Position numbers and translations under genes: made by a program. A stretch of 64,000 bases of DNA from Sphaerotilus montanus (GTDB lineage: Bacteria; Pseudomonadota; Gammaproteobacteria; Burkholderiales; Burkholderiaceae_C): positions 4,092,001-4,156,000 of the forward strand of contig NZ_JACCFH010000001.1 in NCBI RefSeq assembly GCF_013410775.1, in the 5' to 3' direction. The notes under the pieces are model-generated. The model was not told the origin of the DNA, did not search any database, and was given only the letters and a program-made list of their open reading frames with translations. Shown here one piece after another: positions 32,542 to 41,595 of the stretch; within the stretch, counting starts at the first letter, position 1; each line of letters begins with the position of its first letter.

Positions 32542-33575
32542 GCCAGGCGCTGCCCGCATTGGTGGCCGTAGTGCCACTGGGCGTCGACCAGCCGGCGGTA
32601 GTCCGAGAGCTGCTCGGGGGCGGCCAGTTCGATGCGGTTCGCCGCCCAGCGGAGGCGCTTGAGCAGCAGGGCGTGCGGCAAGGCGCGGCGCATGTCCGAG
32701 GTGTCGTAGCTGCAACGGCCGGGGTGGGCGTGGAGATCGGCGTGCATCACGTGGTGCATGCGCCGGTGGCCATCGACGCCCAGCACCGCGCGCAGGGCGG
32801 GCGTGGCCAGGGTGCGGTCATAAGGCGCCTTGTGTTCCATGAAGACCTCGTTCGCCAGTTGTCGTGCGATCTCGACGGGCACCAGATCAATGGCGCCGCC
32901 GAGGTAATGCCGGCCCGCGTGGGCATGGCAGCGGAAATAGAACATGTCGGCGATCGACGCCCGCACCGCGTCGGCGACCGGCATGTCCGTGACCGTGCGC
33001 AGGTCCGGTGCGATGACCCCGTGGCCCCAGCGGGGATCGTCCATCGGGGCGCGCCGGCCCTGCAGCAGCGCGGCCGTGCGGGTGTCGCACAGCACGGTTT
33101 CGGCGAACAGCGGGCGTGCGCCACGCGGCTGGCCGACCTCGTGTTCGCCGTAGAGCAGGGTGCCGGCGATGAAGGCGACGGCCGGCCCGGGGGCGGGATC
33201 GGGTGCGGCGGGCAGCGGCAGCCTCGCCGGAAGCTCGAACAGGTAGTCATTGAAGAGATCCGGCACCCGCGGCGCCGGCTGGCGATTGCAGAACCGAGCC
33301 AGCGCACCCGCCAGTGCGCCGCCGAGCGTGGCGCCCGGACGCGCTTGCAGGCTGCGGCAGAAGGCGTGCATCGCGGGTGAGGCGAGCCAGTCCCGGCGCG
33401 CAGCGGCGTCCGGCAGCGCTTGTATGATCGCCGCGGCGATGGCGCCACCACAGCTGGCCAGCAGCACATCGGGCGCGCGGCCCTGCGCCGCCAGCGCCGC
33501 ATGCAGGCCCAGGTAATAACCGAACCGGAAGCCCCCGCCGGCCATCACCAGGCAACGCGCGTATCGATGTCCCAC
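32538..33575 (-). CDS. Patatin-like phospholipase (lipid locus)
   Basis: 345 residues from a GTG; an ATG at 33545 would begin just at the oxyanion loop and cut the first strand. Oxyanion hole GGGFRFGYYLG near 15-25; the nucleophile elbow is ASCGG, a variant of GxSxG; LGGAIDLVPVEIARQ provides the Asp-containing GG/GA motif in the form GGAID. It presumably hydrolyses acyl chains of phospholipids. It is divergent from the PAP2 gene with overlapping 5' ends and coupled to the following SDR. Not closely similar to the second patatin at 41588. Confidence 0.75.
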   Translation of the reverse strand: MGHRYARCLVMAGGGFRFGYYLGLHAALAAQGRAPDVLLASCGGAIAAAIIQALPDAAARRDWLASPAMHAFCRSLQARPGATLGGALAGALARFCNRQPAPRVPDLFNDYLFELPARLPLPAAPDPAPGPAVAFIAGTLLYGEHEVGQPRGARPLFAETVLCDTRTAALLQGRRAPMDDPRWGHGVIAPDLRTVTDMPVADAVRASIADMFYFRCHAHAGRHYLGGAIDLVPVEIARQLANEVFMEHKAPYDRTLATPALRAVLGVDGHRRMHHVMHADLHAHPGRCSYDTSDMRRALPHALLLKRLRWAANRIELAAPEQLSDYRRLVDAQWHYGHQCGQRLA

Positions 33576-34784
33576 CGTCTTGCATCCATCGGAGCCATTG
33601 AAGGGAAGGGGGCGCTGCCTGCGACCTGGCGGCAGCGCATCGGCTTGCTCTTGCTGAACACGCTGGTGTTCACGGCATGCTATCAAACCGCCAACCACCT
33701 GGCGGAGCGGGCGCAGGTGTCGCGCCAGATCGCGCTGGCCTTCGAGCGGCAGATCCCGTTCATCGCGTGGATGGTCCTGCCCTACCTCTGCTCGGGTCTG
33801 TTCTATGCGGGCAGCTTCTTTCTCGTGCCGGACCGCGCGGCCTTGCGCCTGCTGAGCCAGCGCCTGCTGCTGGCGACGGTGGTGGCCGCGCTGGTGTTCG
33901 CGGCCCTCCCGGTGCAGTGCGGTTTTGTGCGGCCTGCGGTGCAGTCACCGGTCCTGGCGCTGCTGTACGCGGGTCTGGGCCTGGTGGACCGGCCGTACAA
34001 CCAGATTCCGTCGCTGCATGTCGCCTACTGTGTGGTGTTCTGGTTCACGCTGCGCGACACGCTCGACAGCCGCCCGGCGCGGTGGCTGCTGGCGGTGGCG
34101 CTGCTGCTGGTGTCGGTCGCGACCGTCTTCACCTACCAGCACCAGAGCCTGGACGGCGTGGCCGGCGCACTGCTGGGTCTGGCCGTGGTGGGGTGGGTCC
34201 GACCGGGTTCGCACGAAGTACCGGTGGCCCTGCACTACGTGGCCGCGGCGACTGTCACCTTCCTCGTCGGCGCGCTGGCCCTGCACAGCCTGCTGGGGCT
34301 GTACCTGACGCTGAGCCTGCTGCTGGTCAGCATGGCCTATGCGCGCCGGGACCGGCATTTTCTGCACAAGCAGACGGGGCGCCATCCGCTGTGGGTCTGG
34401 GGCCTGTACGCGCCGTATCTTGCTGGGTACCGGCTGACGTGGTGGCTGGTGCAGTGGCGGGAGCGGCACCATGCGCCTGTGGTCCGGGTGTCGGAGCGGC
34501 TCTGGATTGGCCGGCGTCTGACCGACCGCGAGGCCGCGCTGCTGCCGCCGGACTGCGTGGTGGTGGACCTGTCCGCCGAACTGCCCGAGACCCCCAGCCT
34601 GTTGCGCGCCGCGGCGATCCGCTACCGGCATCTGCCGCTGCTCGACCTGGTGACCCCGGTACCCGCCGCCGTGGAAGAGATTGCCGCGGTGGTGCGCGCC
34701 GCGTGGGCGGAAGGCCGCATCGTCTACCTGCACTGCGCGATGGGCTACGAACGCTGTGTGCGGCTGGCAGACTACCTCGCATGA
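33567..34784 (+). CDS. ynbD: YnbD-like fusion: PAP2 phosphatase plus dual-specificity phosphatase
   Basis: 405 residues. The N-terminal 270 residues hold several membrane helices of a PAP2 lipid phosphatase with SLHVAY and YQHQSLDGVAG (the His and Asp motifs). The C-terminal 110 residues form a protein-tyrosine-phosphatase-like domain whose loop HCAMGYER has Cys390 and Arg396 (C-X5-R). This two-phosphatase arrangement is that of E. coli YnbD. The substrates are probably phospholipid phosphate intermediates, such as the product of the coupled phosphatidyltransferase. It overlaps that gene by ATGA. Confidence 0.82.
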   Translation: MSHRLASIGAIEGKGALPATWRQRIGLLLLNTLVFTACYQTANHLAERAQVSRQIALAFERQIPFIAWMVLPYLCSGLFYAGSFFLVPDRAALRLLSQRLLLATVVAALVFAALPVQCGFVRPAVQSPVLALLYAGLGLVDRPYNQIPSLHVAYCVVFWFTLRDTLDSRPARWLLAVALLLVSVATVFTYQHQSLDGVAGALLGLAVVGWVRPGSHEVPVALHYVAAATVTFLVGALALHSLLGLYLTLSLLLVSMAYARRDRHFLHKQTGRHPLWVWGLYAPYLAGYRLTWWLVQWRERHHAPVVRVSERLWIGRRLTDREAALLPPDCVVVDLSAELPETPSLLRAAAIRYRHLPLLDLVTPVPAAVEEIAAVVRAAWAEGRIVYLHCAMGYERCVRLADYLA

Positions 34785-35413
34785 ACCTCTCCTTCTCGGT
34801 CTACGACCTCAAACCCCGGTTCCAGCAGGCGCTGCGGCCGCTGCTCGCGTCGCTGGTGCGCCGCGGCGTCACCCCGAACCAGATCACCGTGCTGGCCATG
34901 GCGCTCTCGCTGGCCTATGGCGTGGTGCTGGCGCTGCACCCGGCGAACCGGTGGCTGTGGGGGCTGTTCCCGGTCGCCATGCTGCTGCGCATGGCCCTGA
35001 ACGCGGTCGACGGCATGCTCGCCACGGCCACCGGGCAGAAGACGGCGCTGGGCGCCCTGCTCAACGAGATGGGCGACCAGCTCTCGGACGTGGCGCTCTA
35101 CCTGCCGTTCGCGCTGGTGGCGCAGGTGCGGGCGCCGATGCTGGTGATCGTCGTCGCAGCGGCGCTGCTGGCCGAGTTTGCCGGCGTGCTGGCCGTGCTG
35201 ATCGGCGCGGACCGCCGCTTCGACGGCCCGATGGGCAAGAGCGACCGCGCGGTCGTCTTCGGGCTGATGGGGCTGCTGGTGGCGGGTGGCGCGAGGGCGG
35301 ACTGGTTCGACGGGCTGCTGATGCTCACGCTCGTGCTGCTCGTCTGGACCACCGTCAACCGGCTGCGACAGGCTTTGCGGGCGGTGGCTCGTGGCGCGCC
35401 ACGGACACCGTGA
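34781..35413 (+). CDS. ynbA: YnbA-like CDP-alcohol phosphatidyltransferase
   Basis: 210 residues, about six membrane helices. The CDP-alcohol motif D-x2-DG-x2-AR-x8-G-x3-D-x3-D is recognisable as NAVDGMLATATGQKTALGALLNEMGD followed by QLSD. The first Asp and the first Asp after the Gly are both Asn here, and the Arg is Thr. These changes resemble the YnbA branch rather than PgsA or PssA. It would transfer a phosphatidyl group from CDP-diacylglycerol to an unidentified alcohol. The 3' end overlaps the convergent ynbC-like gene by 59 bases. Confidence 0.85.
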   Translation: MNLSFSVYDLKPRFQQALRPLLASLVRRGVTPNQITVLAMALSLAYGVVLALHPANRWLWGLFPVAMLLRMALNAVDGMLATATGQKTALGALLNEMGDQLSDVALYLPFALVAQVRAPMLVIVVAAALLAEFAGVLAVLIGADRRFDGPMGKSDRAVVFGLMGLLVAGGARADWFDGLLMLTLVLLVWTTVNRLRQALRAVARGAPRTP

Positions 35414-37181
35414 AGATGCCGGCCAGCCCGATCAGGCTCTGCGTCTTGCGGCAGTCGATGCTGGCCACCAGCGCGTCGAGTTCCGCCTGGGGCCGTGGCC
35501 GCATCAGCCACGGCTCGCCGCGGTGGTTGTTCAGCGTCTGGGCGATCATCAGCAGCTGCGGGTGCCACGGCTGTCCGGTGTAGACCAGATGTCCGCCGGG
35601 GCGGAGCTGGCGCTGGATGCCCTGCAGCGACGCCAGCACCGGCGCGTTCTCGGCGAACAGTTCGTACAGGCCCGACACGATCACGATGTCGAACTGCGAC
35701 TCGTCGATGGGGTAGCTGTCCGGCGAGAACGCATCCCGGCACTCGTACTCGACCGTGTGGTTCAGCGCGAGCGCCTCGGCCAGCTGGCGGGCCGCGTCCA
35801 GATTGGCCTGCGCGTAGTCCCGCAGGGTGATGTGCATGGGGCGGTCCTGGAAGCGCTTGGCGGTTTCCAGCACGTAGCGCCCGCCGCCCGCGGCGACATC
35901 CAGGATGCGCAGCGGCAAATTGGCCGGGTGCGTGGCGATGAGTTCGGACAGCGCCTGCTGCAGGTGCTGCTTGCGCAGCCGGATGCCGCGCCAGCCGATT
36001 GCCTGCAGATAGCCCTGGTCGATGAACTTGCCGATGCCGAAGCGCCCGCCGGCTTCGTTGCGGTAGACGTAGTCGAGCGAGGCACCCGAATCGAAGCCCT
36101 GCGTCAGGCCGATCTGCATGCCGTTGCTGAGCGGGCCGAGCCACTGCAGCATCTGGCGCTGGACGGTGTTGGCCGCGCGCTCCAGCGCCGTGCCCAGCGT
36201 GCCCCGCTGCAGGTGGCCGAACTGGGCGGCGCTGCGGCTGTTCCGGTCGCCATCCAGGTGCTCCTCGACCGCGGCGATCGGGTGGCCGAAGCAGCCGTCG
36301 ATGAACTGCCGGGTCGCCTGGATCGCCTCGTCCATCGGCGGCCCCTGTTCGTAGAAGACCGCATGGAAGCAGTCCTTGAGCACCAGCAGGCGCTTGTGGC
36401 GCGAGCCCAGGCGCTCGAAGAACAGCTGCTGTGGCGCGGCGTGCACGACGTAGTCCTTCTCCGCGACCAGCATCAGCACTGGCACGTCGATCGCGAAGGC
36501 ATCGGCGACGATGCGCTTGGCCGTGTCGGCCAGACCGAGCAGGACCCGGGCGGAGATGCGCCTGGCGATCAGCGGATCCGCAGCGTAGGCGCGGGCCTGC
36601 TCGTGCGAATGGGTCAGCATGGACGGGCGGATGTAGCTGGTGACCGCCAGGTCCGGCTTGAATCCCAGGGCCAGCCGCAGCGCCGGCTTGGCGAGCGGCA
36701 CATACAGCTTGATCTGGAACGCCGCCGCCGCCATGACCACGCCGCGGATGTGCGGCGCATGGTCGTGGATCCAGGTGGCTGCGATGACCGCCCCGACGCT
36801 GTTGGCGATGACCACCATGTCCTCGGGGGCAAAGCCGTGGACCTGCCGGAGGTGGCGGATGAACCAGTGGAAGTCCTGCACCAGGCTCTCGAAGTCGGGC
36901 GCTGCGCCGCGTTCGCCGGGTGAGTGGCCGTGGCCCCGGGCGTCCCAGGCGAAGGCCCAGTCCCGCAGGCCGGCGAACTGCTCCACCAGTGGCTCGATCC
37001 GGCCGGAATGTTCGTGGCCGCGGTGCAGGAAGATCAGCACGCGCAGCGGCGGCGAGGCCGCGGTGCGGTAGGTGTCGCGGGGCTGCCAGCAGCGGTAGAA
37101 CAGGCGGGTCTGGTCGAAGGTCTCGAAGCCGGATTCGGAGCGGATCCAGGGGTCGTGGGCAGTGTCGGTGGTGGTGGTCAT
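35355..37181 (-). CDS. ynbC: YnbC-like fusion: alpha/beta hydrolase plus SAM methyltransferase
   Basis: 608 residues. Hydrolase domain about 40-300: HRGHEHSGR, WDARGHGHSPG, the nucleophile Ser128 in ANSVGAV, and a C-terminal AEKDYVVH/DCFHAVFYE region for the acid and His. Methyltransferase domain about 360-600 with motif I in LRILDVAAGGGRYV and IVIVSGLYELF. The fusion is the YnbC architecture. It is likely to deacylate or trim and to methylate a lipid head group made by YnbA/YnbB. Translationally coupled to ynbB (ATGA). A deleted second copy lies at 31416-31685. Confidence 0.85.
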   Translation of the reverse strand: MTTTTDTAHDPWIRSESGFETFDQTRLFYRCWQPRDTYRTAASPPLRVLIFLHRGHEHSGRIEPLVEQFAGLRDWAFAWDARGHGHSPGERGAAPDFESLVQDFHWFIRHLRQVHGFAPEDMVVIANSVGAVIAATWIHDHAPHIRGVVMAAAAFQIKLYVPLAKPALRLALGFKPDLAVTSYIRPSMLTHSHEQARAYAADPLIARRISARVLLGLADTAKRIVADAFAIDVPVLMLVAEKDYVVHAAPQQLFFERLGSRHKRLLVLKDCFHAVFYEQGPPMDEAIQATRQFIDGCFGHPIAAVEEHLDGDRNSRSAAQFGHLQRGTLGTALERAANTVQRQMLQWLGPLSNGMQIGLTQGFDSGASLDYVYRNEAGGRFGIGKFIDQGYLQAIGWRGIRLRKQHLQQALSELIATHPANLPLRILDVAAGGGRYVLETAKRFQDRPMHITLRDYAQANLDAARQLAEALALNHTVEYECRDAFSPDSYPIDESQFDIVIVSGLYELFAENAPVLASLQGIQRQLRPGGHLVYTGQPWHPQLLMIAQTLNNHRGEPWLMRPRPQAELDALVASIDCRKTQSLIGLAGIFTVSVARHEPPPAKPVAAG

Positions 37182-38104
37182 GGCGCAATCCCGGCGTGGA
37201 GCTGGACAGTGAGGAGCAGGGCGTGCAGCAGGGGCGCCGTGAGGACCAGACTGTCGGCGCGGTCGAGTATGCCGCCGTGCCCCGGAATCAATCGCGAGAA
37301 ATCCTTGAGTTGCAGGACGCGCTTGATGGCCGAGAACACCAGGTCACCCGCGAATCCGCCGAGCGCCAGCGCGGCACCCAGCGCGACCAGCACGGCAGGC
37401 GCGGCGAGCTGCAGCCGGGTGCCAATGGCCACCGACAGGGCGACGCTCACCACGACACCGCCCGCCAGCCCCTGCCAGGTCTTGTTCGGGCTGATGCCCG
37501 GGGCGATCGCGTGGCGGCCGAGGGTCTTGCCGCTGACGAACTGCGCGATGTCGTTCAGGCAGGTCAGGGCCAGCAGGTAGAAGGTCCACGCCAGCCCGGT
37601 GTGGCCCAGCGCCGGCAGCTGGGCGATCTGCACCAGGTGGCCCACGCCCAGCAGCGTGAGCACGAAGGTGCCCACCAGCAGGGGACGGCGGTGTCGGCGG
37701 CACAGGCCGACCGCCACCAGCACCACCAGCACACCCGCCGGATGCCAGAGGCTGGTCGCCGGCAGCACGCTGTTCACCCACTGGTTGGCCAGAAACGTGG
37801 TCCCGCAAAGACCGAAGAACGGCGCGCGCGGCCCTGGCCAGTGGCTGGACAGCTCACGGGCCGCCAGCGCGCAGATGAGCCACACCAGTCCGGTCGAGCC
37901 CATCGGGTAGACCCACAGGCCTGCGGTGAGGACCGGAAAGATCAGCCACCAGGCCTGCACCTGCTGGCGCAGCATGCTGTCGGGGCGGGAACGGGTGGAG
38001 GCACGGACGGCGGCGGTGCTGATGCCCAGCAGGCCGTACAAGAAAAACAGCGAGGGCACGATGGTGGGCCACGTGCTGTCGCCGCTTGCGGCTGGAAATG
38101 CCAA
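37178..38104 (-). CDS. ynbB: YnbB-like CDP-diglyceride synthase family protein
   Basis: About 308 residues; the start is uncertain (TTG at 38104, with TTG at 38179 or GTG at 38059 as alternatives), chosen by length against E. coli YnbB. About eight membrane helices. The phosphatidate cytidylyltransferase signature is nearly complete near the C-terminus: SAIKRVLQLKDFSRLIPGHG followed by GILDRADS. It would make the CDP-diacylglycerol used by the YnbA-like enzyme. It lies downstream of the MBL gene on the same strand, so read-through from that operon is possible. Confidence 0.82.
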   Translation of the reverse strand: MAFPAASGDSTWPTIVPSLFFLYGLLGISTAAVRASTRSRPDSMLRQQVQAWWLIFPVLTAGLWVYPMGSTGLVWLICALAARELSSHWPGPRAPFFGLCGTTFLANQWVNSVLPATSLWHPAGVLVVLVAVGLCRRHRRPLLVGTFVLTLLGVGHLVQIAQLPALGHTGLAWTFYLLALTCLNDIAQFVSGKTLGRHAIAPGISPNKTWQGLAGGVVVSVALSVAIGTRLQLAAPAVLVALGAALALGGFAGDLVFSAIKRVLQLKDFSRLIPGHGGILDRADSLVLTAPLLHALLLTVQLHAGIAP

Positions 38105-38191
38105 GGGGTGTGCCTGTCTGATCGAGCTGGTCCCAGCGGAAGGCCAGCATCTTCCCTGAAGGCACCCCTGCGCGTCCAACGCTTTCAGCGT

Positions 38192-39400
38192 TCAGAGCGC
38201 CAGCACGGTCGCCTGGGCGCTGCCGGGGGGGTAGACGGCGACAAACCCCTCCGCGTGCTGTCGCTCGGGGGCTGCCCACGGCTCGGTGGTGGCGCTCCGG
38301 TAATTGAACAGCAGTCGAGCGGGCGAGGTCCCGTGGTGTTCGGCGAGCACCAGATCCACGGCCCGTGCGTTCGGGTGGCCGAACACCGCGCCGCTGGTCG
38401 ACACCAGATAGCGGGCGCTGTCGAGGCAGGCCAGCAGCGCGGCATGGACGTTGCGGACGCTGCCATGGTGCGGCAGCTTGAAACCGCTGAGCGCGAGGCG
38501 TCCGCTGCCGGACGCCTCGGGCAGGCGGCGGATGGAGGCCTCCAGCACCGAGGCCCAGGCGTCGCCCGCCAGCAGCAGGCGCACCGTGGGTTGCTCGCTC
38601 GGGTACTCCAGCAGCAGGGCGATGCTGCTGCCGTTGGCTTCGCTGTCGTCGCTGCCGAAGGCCGCGCCCGCTTCGCCAGCCGCGCCGAGTGCATCGGCCA
38701 GCTCGAACCCACCGAGTTCCGCACTGTCCCCGGTGTCGGCGCCCTCGATGTCGTCGACCGCGCCGAGCGCATCGCCCAGCGGACGCAGGTGGCGCGCCGC
38801 TTCCAGCCGCAGACGCAGCGCTGCCGTGTCGCCAGAGGTGAGGCCAGCTGCTTTCAGTGCCTTGCGCCAGGCGTCCTTCAGTGCGAGCAGGCGGTCGTGG
38901 TCGGGCGACAGCAGCGTCAGCTGGCAGGCGCCGGGACCCAGATCGACGACCGGCAAGCCGGCGGCCTCCCGGTCGATGGCGACCAGTCGGTCCGGCCAGC
39001 CGAGGTTCCAGACCGCCGTGCCGGTGCGGTGTTCGTAGTCGGCGATCAGCATGCCGAGCAGCTCGCCCTGCAGCGCGCCCAGCGGCTGGCCGGCGGGGTC
39101 CGGCACCTGGTCGAGCTGGTCGCGGCCGTTGAACCAGATCCGGTCGAAGACGCAGCCCAGCGCCTCGGCGTCCCGCAGCAGCCGCACCACGCCCTCGATG
39201 TGGTCGGCGTCGATGTGGGTGATGACCAGCAGGTCGAACCGGCGCTCGGCCTTCGGTACCTGCAGGATGCGGGCGCGCAGGTTGGGGTAGGTCCGCCCCG
39301 GCCCGCCGTCGATCAGGATGCGGCGAGGGTGGGCCGCGTCGCCGTACTCGATCCACAGGCAGTCGCCGTGGGCGGCGGGCAGCATTTCGAGGCGGAACAT
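38192..39400 (-). CDS. ComEC-type metallo-beta-lactamase fold protein
   Basis: 402 residues after AGGAG. Metal site THIDADHIEG (His62, Asp64, Asp66, His67), the preceding IDGGPG loop, LLAGDA as the later Asp ligand and KLPHHGS as the His ligand: the ComEC/Rec2 internal branch of the MBL fold. This branch includes nucleases and phosphodiesterases, and recurs as a partner in protease-containing defence systems such as Avs1. It has an acidic Ala/Gly/Glu-rich insert at about 205-250 that is unusual. Third gene of an operon with the CHAT protease and patatin genes (29 bases after the former). No membrane segments, so it is not a DNA-uptake channel. Confidence 0.85.
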   Translation of the reverse strand: MFRLEMLPAAHGDCLWIEYGDAAHPRRILIDGGPGRTYPNLRARILQVPKAERRFDLLVITHIDADHIEGVVRLLRDAEALGCVFDRIWFNGRDQLDQVPDPAGQPLGALQGELLGMLIADYEHRTGTAVWNLGWPDRLVAIDREAAGLPVVDLGPGACQLTLLSPDHDRLLALKDAWRKALKAAGLTSGDTAALRLRLEAARHLRPLGDALGAVDDIEGADTGDSAELGGFELADALGAAGEAGAAFGSDDSEANGSSIALLLEYPSEQPTVRLLLAGDAWASVLEASIRRLPEASGSGRLALSGFKLPHHGSVRNVHAALLACLDSARYLVSTSGAVFGHPNARAVDLVLAEHHGTSPARLLFNYRSATTEPWAAPERQHAEGFVAVYPPGSAQATVLAL

Positions 39401-39429
39401 GGCGGCTCCTGGTTCGGTGCGTCTGCGCG

Positions 39430-41595
39430 TCAGTGGGCGTGTTCCGCCGCGGCCTGCGAGGGGGCCAGCCGCCACTGTGCATCGCCCAGCGTGACGAGGC
39501 ACAGCGCCATCAGGTAACCGCGCCCGAGCATGCGGCGGCGCACCCGGCGCATCACGGTGCCGAAATCGGTGTCCGCGTCGCGCACTGCCGCAAGCTGCCG
39601 GACCAGTTCCTGCGCGACCGGCGCCGCGTGCCGGCCGAGTACCTTGGCCAGCGTGCCCAGCACGATGGCGGCGTGCTGCTGCTGGACCCGTCGGGTCAGT
39701 TCGACGTAGCCCATGCCGCCATCGGCATCGGCCGCCGTCTGGCAGCCCAGCATCAGCACGATCGGGCCGGGGTCGGTGGTGTCGGGGTTGATGTAACTGG
39801 GCAGGAGCTGTTCGCGCCCCAGCCGGGCCTGGGCGTGGGACAGACCCTCGGCGCCGATTTCCAGGTAGTCCAGCCCCTGGTCGACGTCGTGGTGTGGCAG
39901 GACCAGCAGGAGCGCCGGATCGGACTGCACGGCCATCTTCCACTCGACCCAGTCTGCGGCCCGTACCGGGTGGGCGACCGACTGCGTCAGGGCGGCCCAG
40001 AGCTGGTCGCGGTCGGCCTCGGGCACCTTGTCGCTGCAGGCGAACAGGGCCGAATCGATGGGGCGCAGGCTGCGGCGGGCAGCGGTCGGCACGGACGCGC
40101 CTGCACTGGATGCGGCATCCGGGTCCAGGCGCTCGATCACCTTCTGTAGCGACCAGAAACCCAGCGGGCACACGACCGGCACGCGGTCGCGCTGGTCGTC
40201 CGCGAGCGGCACGCGGCTGCAGACCGGGCAGTTCGCTGCGTCCGACTGCAGCACGTCGCGCCAGCCTGCGCACAGCGTCGCGTCCTCGGCCGGCGCGCCG
40301 CGGTCGTAGACAAATTCGAGCGGCACGTGGTCGCCTGTGCGGTTGAGCAGTTGCAGGCGCTCACCCGGATCGCGGTAGCCGCTGTCGCGCAGCTGGTTGT
40401 AGAGGTTGGCACCGTGGCGGGCGAGGGTGCGCAGCAGGTTCAGCACGGCCGGGTCGTCCGGATCGAGTTCGTCGGACGCTGGCAGGCCGGCCTTGGCCTG
40501 TTTGCGCACCACCACGGTTTCGGTCAGGTGCAGCGTGTCGTTCAGCCAGCGCAGCGCCGTGCCGGAGCTGCCGAGGTCGAAGGCGTGGGCGCCATGGTTG
40601 TCGAACAGCAGCAGGCGGGCGGCCGCGTCGGCCGTGGAGGGCGGCGGGGCGTCGATCACCAGCGTCCCGTCGACCGCCGGGCTGTCGGCGATGCCGAGCA
40701 CCTCGCGCCGGCAGGCCTGCACCCGCAGCGAGAGGGTGTGGGCGGGCGTTTCCGGCTCGCCCGGGCGCAGCACGAAGCCTTCGAGCCGCACCGCCTCGAA
40801 AATCCGGCCGCGGTAGCGGAACACGAGGTCGGCGCTGACGTAGCGCTCGCCCTCCGGCACCGTCAGGTGCAGGTTGCAGTCGCCGCTGCGGGCGTCGCGT
40901 TCGGCGGGCAGCAGCAGCGTCCGGCTGTCACTGTGCTCCACGCCGCGGCCGTCGCGCCAGTAGAGCTGCGCCTGCAGCAGCAGGCCATCGGCCGGCATGG
41001 CCACGTCCGGGATCGGTTGGTCGGCGGCGGTTTCCGCGTCCTCCAGCGGCCCGATCCAGCAGCGCACGACGTGTTCGGCGCCAGCCAGAAAAGTCTGGCG
41101 CCGCTGGCCACCCTGGAGCAGGCGGAGCTGCGCCCGGCGCGCTTCTGGCTGTGGCGGCGTGGCCCGCTGCACTGGAACGCCACGGCTGCGTCCGCGGGTT
41201 GGCGGGGACGCTCGCCCGCTGAGCCGATCACCGGAAGCGCCTAGGCTGCCGAGGAGAGCCAGTCGTGCGGCGGTATCGGCGGATTGCATGAGCTGATCGA
41301 CCGCGGTGTGGATCTGCTTGGCCACGGCCTCCGCATCGAACGGTGCCGCAGCAGGTTTCGGCCGGACTGCGCGCAGCCGCTCCAGCAGCGCCGTGGCCTG
41401 TGTGTCACCCGGCGACCCCGCCACCGTGCGGCGCCGCAACGCCAGCAGTTCGGCGACGAGCTGCGCGAGGGCGTCGGGATCCAGCGGGAACCGGGCCGCG
41501 GCGTCCAGCGCGGCGAAGCCGACCTGCAGGTCCGCATCGGTGGCGGCCAGATCCAGCAGCGGCCCCAGGGCGTCGGCGTCCAGCCAGTCAGCCAT
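39430..41595 (-). CDS. CHAT-domain (caspase-like) protease with long N-terminal region
   Basis: 721 residues. C-terminal CHAT features: VPLEFVYDRGAP (about 424-435, the usual 'PWELLYD' segment); LLLVLPHHDVDQG with His568/His569; VLMLGCQTAADADGG with Cys618; and IVLGTLAKVLGRHAAPVAQEL. A putative zinc-binding CPVCS/VVCP pair (456-476) sits between. Residues 1-120 are helical, 160-300 beta-rich and Ig-like, with no recognised family. It is expected to be a cysteine protease of the separase/gingipain fold; the target could be the neighbouring patatin. Its start overlaps the patatin stop by eight bases (ATGGCTGA). CHAT assignment is from motif order only. Confidence 0.72.
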   Translation of the reverse strand: MADWLDADALGPLLDLAATDADLQVGFAALDAAARFPLDPDALAQLVAELLALRRRTVAGSPGDTQATALLERLRAVRPKPAAAPFDAEAVAKQIHTAVDQLMQSADTAARLALLGSLGASGDRLSGRASPPTRGRSRGVPVQRATPPQPEARRAQLRLLQGGQRRQTFLAGAEHVVRCWIGPLEDAETAADQPIPDVAMPADGLLLQAQLYWRDGRGVEHSDSRTLLLPAERDARSGDCNLHLTVPEGERYVSADLVFRYRGRIFEAVRLEGFVLRPGEPETPAHTLSLRVQACRREVLGIADSPAVDGTLVIDAPPPSTADAAARLLLFDNHGAHAFDLGSSGTALRWLNDTLHLTETVVVRKQAKAGLPASDELDPDDPAVLNLLRTLARHGANLYNQLRDSGYRDPGERLQLLNRTGDHVPLEFVYDRGAPAEDATLCAGWRDVLQSDAANCPVCSRVPLADDQRDRVPVVCPLGFWSLQKVIERLDPDAASSAGASVPTAARRSLRPIDSALFACSDKVPEADRDQLWAALTQSVAHPVRAADWVEWKMAVQSDPALLLVLPHHDVDQGLDYLEIGAEGLSHAQARLGREQLLPSYINPDTTDPGPIVLMLGCQTAADADGGMGYVELTRRVQQQHAAIVLGTLAKVLGRHAAPVAQELVRQLAAVRDADTDFGTVMRRVRRRMLGRGYLMALCLVTLGDAQWRLAPSQAAAEHAH

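Noticed and set aside
33567-33575. Overlapping start codons of the divergent patatin and ynbD genes
   Set aside because: Could simply mean that one start is misjudged (patatin could begin at the ATG at 33545), so I do not report it as a real 5' overlap finding.
38178-38192. AACGCT-TTC-AGCGTT inverted repeat at the MBL gene stop
   Set aside because: Six-base stem with a three-base loop and no U-tract; too weak to call a terminator, and it lies inside the likely continuation to ynbB.
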